Source: Altererythrobacter sp.
Lineage (GTDB): Bacteria > Pseudomonadota > Alphaproteobacteria > Sphingomonadales > Sphingomonadaceae
DNA: 33,026 nt
Direction: 5' to 3'
Assembly (NCBI GenBank): GCA_031178065.1
Contig: JAPSJS010000037.1
Span: 1 to 33,026 of the forward strand
Shown: positions 16,222 through 24,395 of the stretch, in pieces
Layout of the letters: each line of letters starts with the position of its first letter
Position numbering within the stretch: the first letter of the stretch is position 1
Made by a program: the position numbers and the translations under genes
Notes under the pieces: generated by a model
Told to the model about the DNA's origin: nothing
What the model saw: only the letters and a program-made list of their open reading frames with translations
Database searches by the model: none

Positions 16222-17643
16222 ATGAGGAAAGCCGCGTTTCTGCTTGCCGCCGCCGCGCTGGTGGCGCAGCCCGCCTTCGCGCAGACGTTCGATGCCGTGG
16301 AAGCGGTCGACGCGCAGTACGACCGCACCGAACGGGTCGCGCGTCAGCTCTGGGAATGGGCGGAGGTCGGCTATCAGGAAACGAAGTCGAGCGCGCTGCT
16401 CCAGTCCGAGCTCGAGGCCAACGGCTTCACGGTGCAGGAAGGTGTTGCCGGAATCCCGACGGCCTTTGTCGCAGAATACGGCAGCGAAGGCCCAGTGATC
16501 GCCATTCTGGGCGAGTTCGATGCCTTGCCGGGCCTCAGCCAGTCCGCTTCGCCGCTGCGCGAGGCCGTGGCGGACAAGCATGCCGCACACGCCTGCGGGC
16601 ACAACCTGTTCGGCGCCGGGTCGCTGACTGCGGCCATTGCGGTGAAGCAGTGGCTCGAGACGACCGGTACGCCCGGCCGCATCCGGTTCTACGGCACCCC
16701 CGCCGAGGAAGGTGGATCCGGCAAAGTCTACATGACTCGCGCGGGCCTGTTCGGCGATGTGGACGTCGCCATCCATTGGCATGCGGACGACGAGAACAGC
16801 GCCGCGGCGCAGACCAGCCTCGCCAACCGTTCGGCCAAGTTCCGCTTCCGCGGACGCTCCGCGCATGCTGCCGGCGCACCGGAACAGGGTCGTTCGGCGC
16901 TCGACGGGGTCGAAGCGATGAACATGATGGTCAACATGATGCGCGAGCACACAACGATGGATTCGCGCATCCACTACGTCATCACCGAAGGCGGGACCGC
17001 GCCGAACGTGATCCCGGACTTCGCCGAAGTGTTCTACTACGTGCGCCATTCGGACACTGCCGAGGTCGAGGCGATGTGGAAGCGGCTGGAAGCCGCGGCG
17101 ACGGGCGCTGCCCTGGGCACCGGAACCGAAGTGGAATGGGAGATCATCCACGGCAACAACCCGCTGCTGGTGAACGAGACGCTGGCGAAAATGATGGACG
17201 CCAAGCTGCGGCGGGTCGGCGGCGTGGAATATACGGCGGAAGAGCGGGCCTGGGCCGAGCAGCTTTCCATTAGCCTGGGCGATGCGGCTAAGCCTTTGAC
17301 CGGCGCGGCCGAGGTGCAGCCCTACGAGACGTCGCTCGGCTACGGTTCGACCGACGTGGGCGACGTGTCGTGGGCGACGCCAACCGTCGGCCTGCGCACG
17401 GCGACATGGGTTCCCGGCACCTCGGCCCATAGCTGGCAGTCGGCGGCAGCTAGCGGCACCACGATCGGCTTCAAGGGCACTCAAGTGGCGGCGAAGGCGA
17501 TGACGCTGGCCGCGATCGAGCTCTACACGAACCCCGAACTGCGCACGCAGGCCCGCGCCGAATTCGATGCCGCGCGCGGGGAAGGCTACGAATACCGCTC
17601 GCTGCTTGGCGACCGCGATCCGCCGCTCGATTTCCGCAAGTGA
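16222..17643 (+). CDS. Exported M20-family amidohydrolase (AbgB-like)
   Basis: Protein of 473 residues with a clear signal peptide, MRKAAFLLAAAALVAQPAFA then Q, so it acts in the periplasm or outside. M20 metal-site motifs: HACGHN (124-129), GTPAEEGG with Glu162/Glu163, and AIHWHADDE (His185, His187). The dimerisation domain contains SAKFRFRGRSAHAAGAPEQGRSALDGVEAMN. The layout matches p-aminobenzoyl-glutamate hydrolase subunit B / aminoacylase-like amidohydrolases. The substrate is an N-acyl amino acid or peptide-like amide, not defined. Most relatives of AbgB are cytoplasmic, so export is notable. Stop TGA 17641-17643 abuts the convergent next gene with no gap. Confidence 0.9.
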   Translation: MRKAAFLLAAAALVAQPAFAQTFDAVEAVDAQYDRTERVARQLWEWAEVGYQETKSSALLQSELEANGFTVQEGVAGIPTAFVAEYGSEGPVIAILGEFDALPGLSQSASPLREAVADKHAAHACGHNLFGAGSLTAAIAVKQWLETTGTPGRIRFYGTPAEEGGSGKVYMTRAGLFGDVDVAIHWHADDENSAAAQTSLANRSAKFRFRGRSAHAAGAPEQGRSALDGVEAMNMMVNMMREHTTMDSRIHYVITEGGTAPNVIPDFAEVFYYVRHSDTAEVEAMWKRLEAAATGAALGTGTEVEWEIIHGNNPLLVNETLAKMMDAKLRRVGGVEYTAEERAWAEQLSISLGDAAKPLTGAAEVQPYETSLGYGSTDVGDVSWATPTVGLRTATWVPGTSAHSWQSAAASGTTIGFKGTQVAAKAMTLAAIELYTNPELRTQARAEFDAARGEGYEYRSLLGDRDPPLDFRK

Positions 17644-18084
17644 TCAGCCGCGCGCGCGGGCTGCGAGCATGTCGATCGCCGGCCGCACCGGCGCGACATC
17701 GTAGCCCGCGGCGGCGGCGGCGGCGGCGATCTCTTCGGGGTCGCCGCCGCCATGCGCCTGCGCGAGCGCCCAGAGCAGTGTCGAGCGCGTGCCCGACCGG
17801 CAATAGGCGAGCACCTTGCCCTCGGCGCGTGCAAGCGCGTCGGCCATCGCGTCGACCTGCGGTTCGCCGAAGCCCGAGCCGCCGATGGGAATGGCCACGT
17901 AATCGAGCCCGGCGCTGCGCGCCGCCGCTTCGATCTCTGCGCCGGGCGTCTGGTCCTCGGCTTCGCCCTCTGGGCGATTGTTCACGATCAGGGTCACGCC
18001 TTCGGCATGGGCCGCTGCGATGTCGCCGAGTTCGATCTGCGGGCTCGCGAGAACCGTGTCGCTCAGCGTGCGGAAGTCGCTCAT
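17644..18084 (-). CDS. TIGR01244-family (DUF442) phosphatase / sulfurtransferase-like protein
   Basis: Protein of 146 residues. The active-site loop YCRSGTRS fits the CxxxxxR signature of the dual-specificity-phosphatase fold. The preceding [16 protein letters not shown] and [20 protein letters not shown] segments are typical of the TIGR01244 family, which also appears fused to metallo-beta-lactamase domains (Blh). Members have been linked to sulfide metabolism or rhodanese-like chemistry, but the reaction here is unknown. Its ATG overlaps the stop of the upstream TerC gene (ATGA, 18081-18084), so the two are cotranscribed and coupled. Confidence 0.85.
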   Translation of the reverse strand: MSDFRTLSDTVLASPQIELGDIAAAHAEGVTLIVNNRPEGEAEDQTPGAEIEAAARSAGLDYVAIPIGGSGFGEPQVDAMADALARAEGKVLAYCRSGTRSTLLWALAQAHGGGDPEEIAAAAAAAGYDVAPVRPAIDMLAARARG

Positions 18085-18887
18085 TGCGAGGTCTCCCGTG
18101 CGGCTCTGGCGCGCCGGTTGCGCTGCACCATGTTAAGCAGCTCGACGCCGACCGAGAATGCCATCGCGGCGTAGATGTAGCCCTTTGGAACGTGAAAGCC
18201 GAAGCCGTCGGCGATCAGCACCAGTCCGATCATCACCAGGAAGGCCAGCGCGAGCATTACCAGCGTGGGGTTCTTCTCGATGAAACGGGCGAGCGGATCG
18301 GCGGCGATCATCATGATGCCGACGGTGATGACGACGGCGGTTACCATGATCGGAATGTCGTCGGTCATGCCCACCGCGGTGAGGATCGAATCGACCGAGA
18401 AGACGATGTCGATCGCGACGATCTGCGCGATCACCGCACCGAACGTGGCGGTTGCCGCGGCCGCGATACCGGGGGTCTTGTCGAGCAGGTCGCCCGAAGG
18501 ATCGGCGGGCTCCATCGAGTGGTGGATTTCCTTGGTCGCCTTCCACAGCAGGAAGAGCCCGCCGATGAGCAGGATCAGATCGCGGCCGGAAAACGCGGTC
18601 TCGAAGCTCGGCTCGCCATACTGGTTGGGCGTGCCCTCCAGCCCAAGGTCGAACAGCGGCGTCTGCAGCGTCACGATCCAGCCGATCAGCATCAGCAGAC
18701 CGATCCGCATGACGAGCGCGAGTGCGAGGCCGATGCGACGCGCGCGCTGCTGCTGGTGTTCGGGCAGCTTGTTCGACAGGATCGCGATGAAGATCAGATT
18801 GTCGACGCCGAGGACGACCTCGAGCGCGATCAGCGTGAGCAGCGCGGCCCATGCGGCCGGGTCGGAAAGGAGTGCGACGATGTCCAT
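18081..18887 (-). CDS. TerC-family integral membrane protein
   Basis: Membrane protein of 268 residues with seven or more hydrophobic segments and the two TerC signatures. The first is [14 protein letters not shown] near the N-terminus (acidic, metal-binding GVDN), the second [19 protein letters not shown] in the middle (FSVDS). TerC/Alx relatives export manganese or are part of tellurium-resistance gene sets; no ter genes are nearby, so a metal-export role is more likely than tellurite resistance. That is inference. Start ATG 18887 gives [13 protein letters not shown], the usual N-terminus. The gene is coupled to the following phosphatase-like gene and divergent from the cold-shock gene. Confidence 0.9.
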   Translation of the reverse strand: MDIVALLSDPAAWAALLTLIALEVVLGVDNLIFIAILSNKLPEHQQQRARRIGLALALVMRIGLLMLIGWIVTLQTPLFDLGLEGTPNQYGEPSFETAFSGRDLILLIGGLFLLWKATKEIHHSMEPADPSGDLLDKTPGIAAAATATFGAVIAQIVAIDIVFSVDSILTAVGMTDDIPIMVTAVVITVGIMMIAADPLARFIEKNPTLVMLALAFLVMIGLVLIADGFGFHVPKGYIYAAMAFSVGVELLNMVQRNRRARAARETSQ

Positions 18888-19083
18888 GCGCGCCTGATGC
18901 CGCAAGCGCGAGTCGCAGGCAAGCGTCCGTGCACGCGCGAGACGCAATGCCAAAATGTCACAATTCCGCGCCAAGGTGGGCGAAGCTGTTAAATCATTCG
19001 CGTGGGCATACTTTCTGCGCTATGGTTGGCGTTTGGCAGGTGGGGATCCAGCGCTTTTCGCGTGGTTGGCCACCGACGTGACC

Positions 19084-19111
19084 TTGCCGGGGCCCGTCCG
19101 TCCGGTAGGCA
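19084..19111 (+). promoter_or_regulatory. Candidate promoter of the cold-shock protein gene
   Basis: TTGCCG, a 16-base spacer, then TAGGCA; predicted start near 19118, about 34 bases before ATG 19152. This is a much shorter leader than the long cold-responsive leader of E. coli cspA. The rest of the 264-base divergent region with TerC (18888-19083) shows no convincing gene. Confidence 0.45.
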
Positions 19112-19151
19112 TGGGAGAGTTCGGGGGCGGTGCGAAGGTACGTGTTGAACT

Positions 19152-19955
19152 ATGGGTTACGATAGAGGCCGCCGGGGTCGCGGACGCGACAAGCGCGATG
19201 GTTTCGGTGAAGACGGGTTCGATCCTTTCGGTGGACCTGGCGGAGAGTTCGGACAGGGCGGTTTCGGCGGCGACCGGTTCGGCGGCGGTGACCGCTTCGG
19301 TGGCGGTGGCGATCGTTTCGGCGGTGGCAGCGGCGGCGGAGGCGGCGGTGGCCGTTTCGGCGGCGACCGTGGCGGACCGCGCGGAAGCGGCGGTGGCGGT
19401 GCCGGAGGCGGCGGTTTCAGCCGCATGCCGGCGCAGGTCGTCGGCACCGGCAAGGGCACGGTCAAGTTCTTCAATGGACAGAAGGGTTTCGGCTTCATCC
19501 AGCAGGAAGGCGGCGGTGAGGACGTGTTCGTCCATATCAGCGCAGTCGAGCGCGCCGGCCTCGAAGGTCTCGGCGAGGGGCAGGAACTCGAATTCAACCT
19601 GGTCGATCGCGGCGGCAAGATTTCGGCGCAAGATCTGCAGATCGTCGGCGACGTCGTGCCGGTGCAGGCGCGCAGCGGTGACCGCGAGGATCGCGGCGGC
19701 GATCGCAGCGGCGGCGCCCCGCAGCGCGAACTGACCGGAGAGAAGGCGACCGGTACGGTTAAGTTCTTCAACGCGATGAAGGGCTTCGGCTTTCTCGTTC
19801 GCGATGATGGGCAGCCCGACGCGTTCGTCCACATCAGCGCAGTTGAGCGTTCCGGGCTGACCGCCATCAACGAGGGCGAGCGCTACGAGTTCGATCTCGA
19901 GGTCGACCGACGAGGCAAGCACTCGGCAGTCAACCTGGTGCCCGTCCAGGGCTGA
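19152..19955 (+). CDS. Cold-shock protein with two CSDs and a Gly/Arg-rich N-terminal region
   Basis: Protein of 267 residues. Residues about 1-95 are low-complexity, rich in Gly, Arg, Asp and Phe, with repeats of the type GGDRFGGG. Two cold-shock domains follow. The first is [20 protein letters not shown] with [10 protein letters not shown] (about 100-165). The second is [19 protein letters not shown] with [10 protein letters not shown] (about 197-265). Both keep the RNP1 (KGFGF) and RNP2 (VFVHIS / AFVHIS) motifs, so both should bind single-stranded RNA or DNA. Two-CSD proteins are known in alphaproteobacteria. The long Gly/Arg-rich region resembles RGG-type RNA-binding tails and may drive self-association (inference). 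No exact gene name is assigned. Confidence 0.92.
   Translation: MGYDRGRRGRGRDKRDGFGEDGFDPFGGPGGEFGQGGFGGDRFGGGDRFGGGGDRFGGGSGGGGGGGRFGGDRGGPRGSGGGGAGGGGFSRMPAQVVGTGKGTVKFFNGQKGFGFIQQEGGGEDVFVHISAVERAGLEGLGEGQELEFNLVDRGGKISAQDLQIVGDVVPVQARSGDREDRGGDRSGGAPQRELTGEKATGTVKFFNAMKGFGFLVRDDGQPDAFVHISAVERSGLTAINEGERYEFDLEVDRRGKHSAVNLVPVQG
19249..19425 (+). repeat. Imperfect GGC-rich tandem repeat in the cold-shock gene
   Basis: Units of roughly 18-24 bases encode GG(D)RFGGG variants ([21 protein letters not shown]), grading into a poly-Gly stretch. Such repeats can vary in length between strains. Confidence 0.7.
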
Positions 19956-19978
19956 CGTGCCCGCTTCCCGCCCGGTGT

Positions 19979-20007
19979 TTGACCGGGCGACGGCGAAAAT
20001 CTAGACG
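19979..20007 (+). promoter_or_regulatory. Candidate promoter of argD-argF
   Basis: TTGACC, a 17-base spacer, then TAGACG, the best -35 in the window. Predicted start near 20014. The -35 lies in an 8-base inverted repeat CGCCCGGT/ACCGGGCG (19969-19976/19982-19989) just after the cold-shock gene. Confidence 0.5.
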
Positions 20008-20012
20008 GTGCG

Positions 20013-20038
20013 AATGGCGGCTCTCCGGGGCCGCCATT
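20013..20038 (+). other. Stem-loop at the predicted 5' end of the argDF mRNA (or cold-shock gene terminator)
   Basis: AATGGCGGC (20013-20021) pairs perfectly with GCCGCCATT (20030-20038) around an 8-base loop. TGTCGTTT follows, a poor T run. Position allows two readings: an imperfect terminator for the upstream gene, or a 5'-terminal hairpin on the argDF transcript. Confidence 0.5.
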
Positions 20039-20074
20039 TGTCGTTTCCCGATCCCGATTCGAAGGATTCTGCCG

Positions 20075-21265
20075 ATGTCGATCACCCCGCTCATGCCCGT
20101 CTATCCGCGCTGCGGTGTGCGCCCGGTGCGTGGCGATCACTGCCATCTGATCGACGAGGACGGCACGCGCTATCTCGATTTCGCGAGCGGCATCGCGGTC
20201 AACTTGCTCGGCCATAGCCACGAAGGTCTGATCGGCGCCATCCAGCGCCAGGCCGCGACGCTGATGCACGTCTCCAACCTCTATGGCAGCCCGCAGGGTG
20301 AGGCGCTGGCGCAGCGGCTGGTGGACAAGACCTTCGCCGACACGGTGTTCTTCACCAACTCGGGCGCGGAAGCGGTCGAATGCGCGATCAAGACCGCACG
20401 GGCCTACCATCAGGCGGCAGGCAACGAAAACCGTCACGAACTGATCACCTTCACCAGCGCCTTCCACGGGCGGACGATGGCGACCATCAGCGCCTCCAAT
20501 CAGGAGAAGATGCACAAGGGCTTCATGCCCCTGCTCGGCGGGTTCAGATACGTCGAATTCGACGATCTCGAGGGCGCGAAAGCGGCGATCGGTCCTGACA
20601 CCGCCGGCTTCCTGGTCGAGCCGATCCAGGGCGAGGGGGGCATTCGCCCTGCCTCGGACGCGTTCATGAAGGGGCTGCGAGCCCTGGCCGACGAGCACGA
20701 CCTGATGCTGGTGCTCGACGAGGTCCAGTGCGGCGTCGCGCGCACGGGCAAGTTCTACGCGCACGAGCATTACGGGATCGAGCCCGACATCCTCGCCTCG
20801 GCCAAGGGGCTTGGCGGCGGCTTCCCGTTTGGTGCCTGTCTCGCGACCGAGAAGGCCGCGCGCGGTATGGGCTTCGGCACGCATGGTTCCACTTACGGCG
20901 GCAATCCGCTGGCGATGGCGGCGGGCATGGCGGTGATGGACGCGGTCGCGAACGACGAATTTCTCGCCGAAGTCACCGAGAAGGGCGAGCGCATCCGCAC
21001 CCGGCTCGAGCAGTTTATCGGCAACTATCCCGACTTGTTCGAGCTCGTGCGCGGCAAGGGTCTGATGCTCGGCCTCAAGATGAAGGTCGAAAGCCGCCCG
21101 TTCTTCGTCCACTTGCGCGACAACCACCAGTTGCTGACGGTGGCCGCGGGCGACAACACCCTGCGTGTCTTGCCGCCGCTGGTGATCGGCGATGCCGAGA
21201 TCGAGGAGTTCTTTGACAAGCTCTCCGCTGGCGCTGCCGACTACGTGATCCCCGAGGCCGCCTGA
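20075..21265 (+). CDS. argD: Acetylornithine / succinyldiaminopimelate aminotransferase
   Basis: PLP-dependent class III aminotransferase of 396 residues. It converts N-acetylglutamate semialdehyde to N-acetylornithine (arginine pathway) and in many bacteria also serves lysine synthesis. Family features: [17 protein letters not shown] (PLP phosphate contact), [40 protein letters not shown], and the PLP lysine Lys244 in [13 protein letters not shown], followed by [16 protein letters not shown] 20075 follows AGGA and gives the normal start [15 protein letters not shown]. argF begins one base into the stop (TGATG), a clear two-gene arginine unit. Confidence 0.95.
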   Translation: MSITPLMPVYPRCGVRPVRGDHCHLIDEDGTRYLDFASGIAVNLLGHSHEGLIGAIQRQAATLMHVSNLYGSPQGEALAQRLVDKTFADTVFFTNSGAEAVECAIKTARAYHQAAGNENRHELITFTSAFHGRTMATISASNQEKMHKGFMPLLGGFRYVEFDDLEGAKAAIGPDTAGFLVEPIQGEGGIRPASDAFMKGLRALADEHDLMLVLDEVQCGVARTGKFYAHEHYGIEPDILASAKGLGGGFPFGACLATEKAARGMGFGTHGSTYGGNPLAMAAGMAVMDAVANDEFLAEVTEKGERIRTRLEQFIGNYPDLFELVRGKGLMLGLKMKVESRPFFVHLRDNHQLLTVAAGDNTLRVLPPLVIGDAEIEEFFDKLSAGAADYVIPEAA

Positions 21266-22194
21266 TGGCAGTTCGCCACTTCCTCGACCTCTCCGACGCT
21301 GGGACCGACGCGCTGGCCGCGATGATCGACGACGCGCAGCAGCGCAAGGCGGCGCGCCGCGAGTGGTCCCGGGGCAAGGCGGATGCCGACGCTCCGCTCG
21401 CCGGGCATGTGTTGGCGATGGTGTTCGAGAAGAACTCGACCCGTACCCGGGTCAGCTTCGATATCGCCATGCGCCAGCTCGGCGGCTCGGCGCTGGTGCT
21501 CGATTCCGCCTCCAGCCAGCTCGGCCGCGGCGAATCTGTCGCGGACACCGCGCGCGTGCTCAGCCGCATGGCCGACGCGATCATGATCCGCACCGACGAG
21601 CACGCGAAGGCGGAAGAGATGGCGCGCCATGCCAGCGTGCCGGTGATCAACGGCCTGACCGATCGGTCGCATCCGTGCCAGATCGTCGCCGATCTCCTCA
21701 CCGTAATCGAACACGGCAAGCCGCTGCCCGGGCTCGAGCTCGCCTGGTTCGGCGACGGCAACAACGTGCTGCACTCGATCCTCGAGGCGGCCGGGCTGTT
21801 CAAGTTCAACGTCCGCGTCGCCACTCCGACCGGTTACGAGCCCGACGCCGAATTCGTGGAAGCGGCGCGGGCGAACGGAGCGCAGATCCTGTTGACGAAC
21901 GACGCGGCCGAAGCCGCCGAGGGCGCCGACATCCTCGTCACCGACACCTGGGTGTCGATGGGGCAGGAGCATGCCGAGGCGAAGCTGGCGGCAATGGCGC
22001 CGTTCCAGGTCGACGAGGCGCTGATGGCACGTGCCAAGCCCGATGCGCGCTTCCTCCACTGCCTGCCCGCGCATGTAGGCGAGGAAGTGAGCGAGGGTGT
22101 GTTCGAAGGCCCGCAATCGGTCGTATTCGACGAGGCGGAGAACCGCATTCACGCGCAGAAGTCGGTCCTGCTCTGGTGCTTCGGAAAGCTTTGA
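21265..22194 (+). CDS. argF: Ornithine carbamoyltransferase
   Basis: Protein of 309 residues that makes citrulline from ornithine and carbamoyl phosphate. Carbamoyl-phosphate site STRTR is at 58-62, with HPCQ at 136-139. The ornithine site includes DTWVSMGQE, and the catalytic HCLPAH is at 265-270. All residues expected of an active anabolic enzyme are present. Its ATG shares the A of the argD stop, so translation is coupled. hslO follows after 38 bases without an obvious terminator, so read-through into hslO is possible. Confidence 0.96.
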   Translation: MAVRHFLDLSDAGTDALAAMIDDAQQRKAARREWSRGKADADAPLAGHVLAMVFEKNSTRTRVSFDIAMRQLGGSALVLDSASSQLGRGESVADTARVLSRMADAIMIRTDEHAKAEEMARHASVPVINGLTDRSHPCQIVADLLTVIEHGKPLPGLELAWFGDGNNVLHSILEAAGLFKFNVRVATPTGYEPDAEFVEAARANGAQILLTNDAAEAAEGADILVTDTWVSMGQEHAEAKLAAMAPFQVDEALMARAKPDARFLHCLPAHVGEEVSEGVFEGPQSVVFDEAENRIHAQKSVLLWCFGKL

Positions 22195-22232
22195 GCGCGC
22201 CCACGCCTTATTTTCGCTGACTCTCTGCCCAT

Positions 22233-23135
22233 ATGCGCGGCATGACGGACCAGACCGAGACCTTTTCCGACAAGCTGTTGGGCTTCACAATTCCAGCGCG
22301 CAACGCGCGCGGCAAGGCAGTGCGGCTCGACCGCGCGATCGACGAGATTCTCGCGGCGCACGATTATCCGCCCGCCATCACCCACCTGCTTTCGGAAGCG
22401 CTCGTGCTCGCGACGCTGATCGGCGGGTTGCTCAAGGATGAGAGCGGCCAGTTGACCATGCAGGCGCAGACCGAAGGCGGCGTCGTGCGGTTGCTGGTGT
22501 GCGATTACCGCAACGGGCAGCTCCGCGGATATGTGGATTTCGACCGTGAGCGGTTAACCGCACTTGGCGCCAATCCCTCGCTCTTTGCACTTTTCGGGAA
22601 GGGATATCTCGCGATCACCTTCGACATGGCAGGCGGCGAGGGACGCTATCAGGGTATTGTCCCGCTCGAAGGCGAGACATTGGCCGAAGCCTGCGAGACT
22701 TACTTCGTGCAGTCGGAGCAGATTCCTACGCTGATCCGCGTCGCCGCGCGCGCCGGGGAGGACGGCTGCACTGCCGGGGGCTTGCTCGTTCAGCACCTGC
22801 CCGACGGCGAAGAGGGCCGGGAGCGGCTTCATGCGCGGATGGATCATCCCGAATGGGAGCACGTGGTCGCACTCGCCGGAAGCACACGGCACGAAGAGCT
22901 CGTCGATCCCGCGCTTTCGCTCGACGCTCTGGTGTGGCGGCTGTTTCACGAGGAAGAGGAAGTGCGCGTCCAGCCCGGCGCATCGATCATGCGGGGATGC
23001 CGCTGCTCGGCCGAGCACTACGCACAGATCATCGGCCGCTTTCCTGAGGAGGACCGGGCGGACATGCGTGATGAAAGCGGAAAGATCCTGGTCGACTGCG
23101 CGTTCTGTTCGAAAGTGTTCGAAATCGAAGCCTGA
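22233..23135 (+). CDS. hslO: Redox-regulated chaperone Hsp33
   Basis: Protein of 300 residues. Hsp33 is a cytoplasmic holdase activated by oxidative unfolding. The C-terminal redox switch is intact: CxC at Cys256/Cys258 and CxxC at Cys289/Cys292, the four zinc ligands. The N-terminal fold is recognisable from TDKLLGFTIP-like FSDKLLGFTIP, AITHLLSEALVLATLIGGLLKDESGQLTMQAQTEGGVVRLLVCDY, and the linker region with YFVQSEQIPT. Start could be ATG 22233 or ATG 22242 (MTDQTE); neither has a ribosome site. The gene lies close behind argF and may be cotranscribed. Confidence 0.95.
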   Translation: MRGMTDQTETFSDKLLGFTIPARNARGKAVRLDRAIDEILAAHDYPPAITHLLSEALVLATLIGGLLKDESGQLTMQAQTEGGVVRLLVCDYRNGQLRGYVDFDRERLTALGANPSLFALFGKGYLAITFDMAGGEGRYQGIVPLEGETLAEACETYFVQSEQIPTLIRVAARAGEDGCTAGGLLVQHLPDGEEGRERLHARMDHPEWEHVVALAGSTRHEELVDPALSLDALVWRLFHEEEEVRVQPGASIMRGCRCSAEHYAQIIGRFPEEDRADMRDESGKILVDCAFCSKVFEIEA

Positions 23136-23161
23136 ACAGACTGTCGCATTCGTGCAACGAC

Positions 23162-23189
23162 TTGCCGTCACGATCATGATACATATTTA
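23162..23189 (+). promoter_or_regulatory. Candidate promoter of the DUF3617-like gene
   Basis: TTGCCG, a 16-base spacer, then TATTTA, in a locally AT-rich stretch. Predicted start near 23196, 25 bases before ATG 23221 with GGAG between. Confidence 0.45.
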
Positions 23190-23220
23190 ACTATCAGGCG
23201 TGTTGTCTGGAGATCGATCA

Positions 23221-23628
23221 ATGCTCAAGTCGTCCGTCGCTGCACTTCGGTCGGTTGCGATAGTCGCGGGGCTCGCAGCCGGCATTTCCGCCGCTGCGCA
23301 ATCGCCGAGCCTGTCCATGCTCGACAGACTCGAACCGGGGCAGTGGCAGTTGCGCTTCCGCGACGGCAGCCCGGCGCAGCAGATCTGCGTCAAGAACGGG
23401 CGTGAACTGATCCAGTTGCGCCATCAGAGCAGCAAGTGCTCGCGCTACGTGATCGAGGACGGGCGCGACGAAGTGACCGTCCAGTATACCTGCCGTGGCG
23501 CCAATTACGGGCGAACCAGCATTCGCCGGGAAACCGGCTCCCTGGCGCAAGTGGAAAGCCAGGGAATCGCCGGCGGCCTCCCGTTCCAGTTCACTGCCGA
23601 GGCGCGCCGGACCGGGACCTGCCGCTGA
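23221..23628 (+). CDS. Small exported protein, DUF3617-like
   Basis: Protein of 135 residues with a signal peptide (about 27 residues, MLKSSVAALRSVAIVAGLAAGISAAAQ, cleaved near AAA-Q). The mature domain begins MLDRLEPGQWQLRFRD and contains three spaced cysteines (QQICVKNGR, SSKCSRYV, QYTCRGANYG) plus a terminal Cys in RTGTCR, a pattern of the DUF3617 family of periplasmic proteins with paired disulfides. The function of that family is unknown. ATG 23221 has GGAG upstream. The gene stands alone between hslO and queC. Confidence 0.72.
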   Translation: MLKSSVAALRSVAIVAGLAAGISAAAQSPSLSMLDRLEPGQWQLRFRDGSPAQQICVKNGRELIQLRHQSSKCSRYVIEDGRDEVTVQYTCRGANYGRTSIRRETGSLAQVESQGIAGGLPFQFTAEARRTGTCR

Positions 23629-23655
23629 CGCGAGCGGCGACGGCGATGCTTTCCG

Positions 23656-23684
23656 TTGCTCCGCCCGGGTTTTCTCCCTAGCCC
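23656..23684 (+). promoter_or_regulatory. Candidate promoter of queC, predicting a leaderless mRNA
   Basis: TTGCTC, a 17-base spacer, then TAGCCC. Only six bases separate the -10 from ATG 23691, so transcription should start at or next to the ATG. Confidence 0.5.
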
Positions 23685-23690
23685 GGAAAA

Positions 23691-24395
23691 ATGGGATCGA
23701 ATGCGGACAATCGGCGCGATGCGGCAGTTGTGCTGCTATCCGGCGGGCTCGACTCGATGGTATCCGCCGCCCTTGCGCGCGAGCGCGGCTTCGCCCTGCA
23801 TGCCCTGACGATCGACTACGGCCAGCGTCATCGGGTGGAGATCGAGGCAGCGAGGAACATCGCGGCCATGCTCGGTTGCGTGCGGCATGTCGTCCTTCCG
23901 CTCGATCTCACAGTCTTCGGCGGTTCCGCGCTGACCGACGATATCGACGTGCCGACCGGCGGCGTGGGGGAGGACATTCCCGTCACTTACGTCCCTGCCC
24001 GCAACATCGTGTTCCTTTCGCTCACCCTGGCGTATGCCGAAGCAGCGGACGCGCGCGATATCTTCATCGGCGTCAACGCGCTCGACTATTCGGGGTATCC
24101 CGATTGCCGGCCGGAGTTCATCGCCGCGTTCGAGGAGATGGCGCGGCTCGGGACCAAGGCCGGTGTCGAAGGGCGTGCGATCGCGATCAACGCGCCGCTA
24201 CAGCACATGAGCAAGGCCGGGATCGCGGCCGAGGCGCACCGGCTGGGGCTGGACACCGGGCTGAGCTGGTCATGCTACGCGCCTGGTCCGACCGGCCGCG
24301 CGTGCGGGGTATGCGACAGCTGCCGCTTGCGTCAAAAGGGGTTCGCAGAAGCGGGGTTGGAGGACGGGATCAGCTATGAACGACATCCAGACTGA
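23691..24395 (+). CDS. queC: 7-cyano-7-deazaguanine synthase
   Basis: Protein of 234 residues that makes preQ0 from 7-carboxy-7-deazaguanine, using ATP and ammonia, for queuosine tRNA modification. The PP-loop ATPase motif SGGLDS is at 17-22. The zinc site is Cys195, Cys205, Cys208 and Cys211 (SC...ACGVCDSC), as in known QueC. Other family segments: [20 protein letters not shown] and [18 protein letters not shown]. queD, queE and queF are not in the window. The last 20 bases overlap the following MFS gene, whose ATG lies inside queC, so the two are probably one transcript. Confidence 0.96.
   Translation: MGSNADNRRDAAVVLLSGGLDSMVSAALARERGFALHALTIDYGQRHRVEIEAARNIAAMLGCVRHVVLPLDLTVFGGSALTDDIDVPTGGVGEDIPVTYVPARNIVFLSLTLAYAEAADARDIFIGVNALDYSGYPDCRPEFIAAFEEMARLGTKAGVEGRAIAINAPLQHMSKAGIAAEAHRLGLDTGLSWSCYAPGPTGRACGVCDSCRLRQKGFAEAGLEDGISYERHPD

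Noticed and set aside
19249-19425. Short direct repeats as a possible CRISPR array
   Set aside because: The units are coding, contiguous and without spacers; they make the Gly-rich part of the cold-shock protein.
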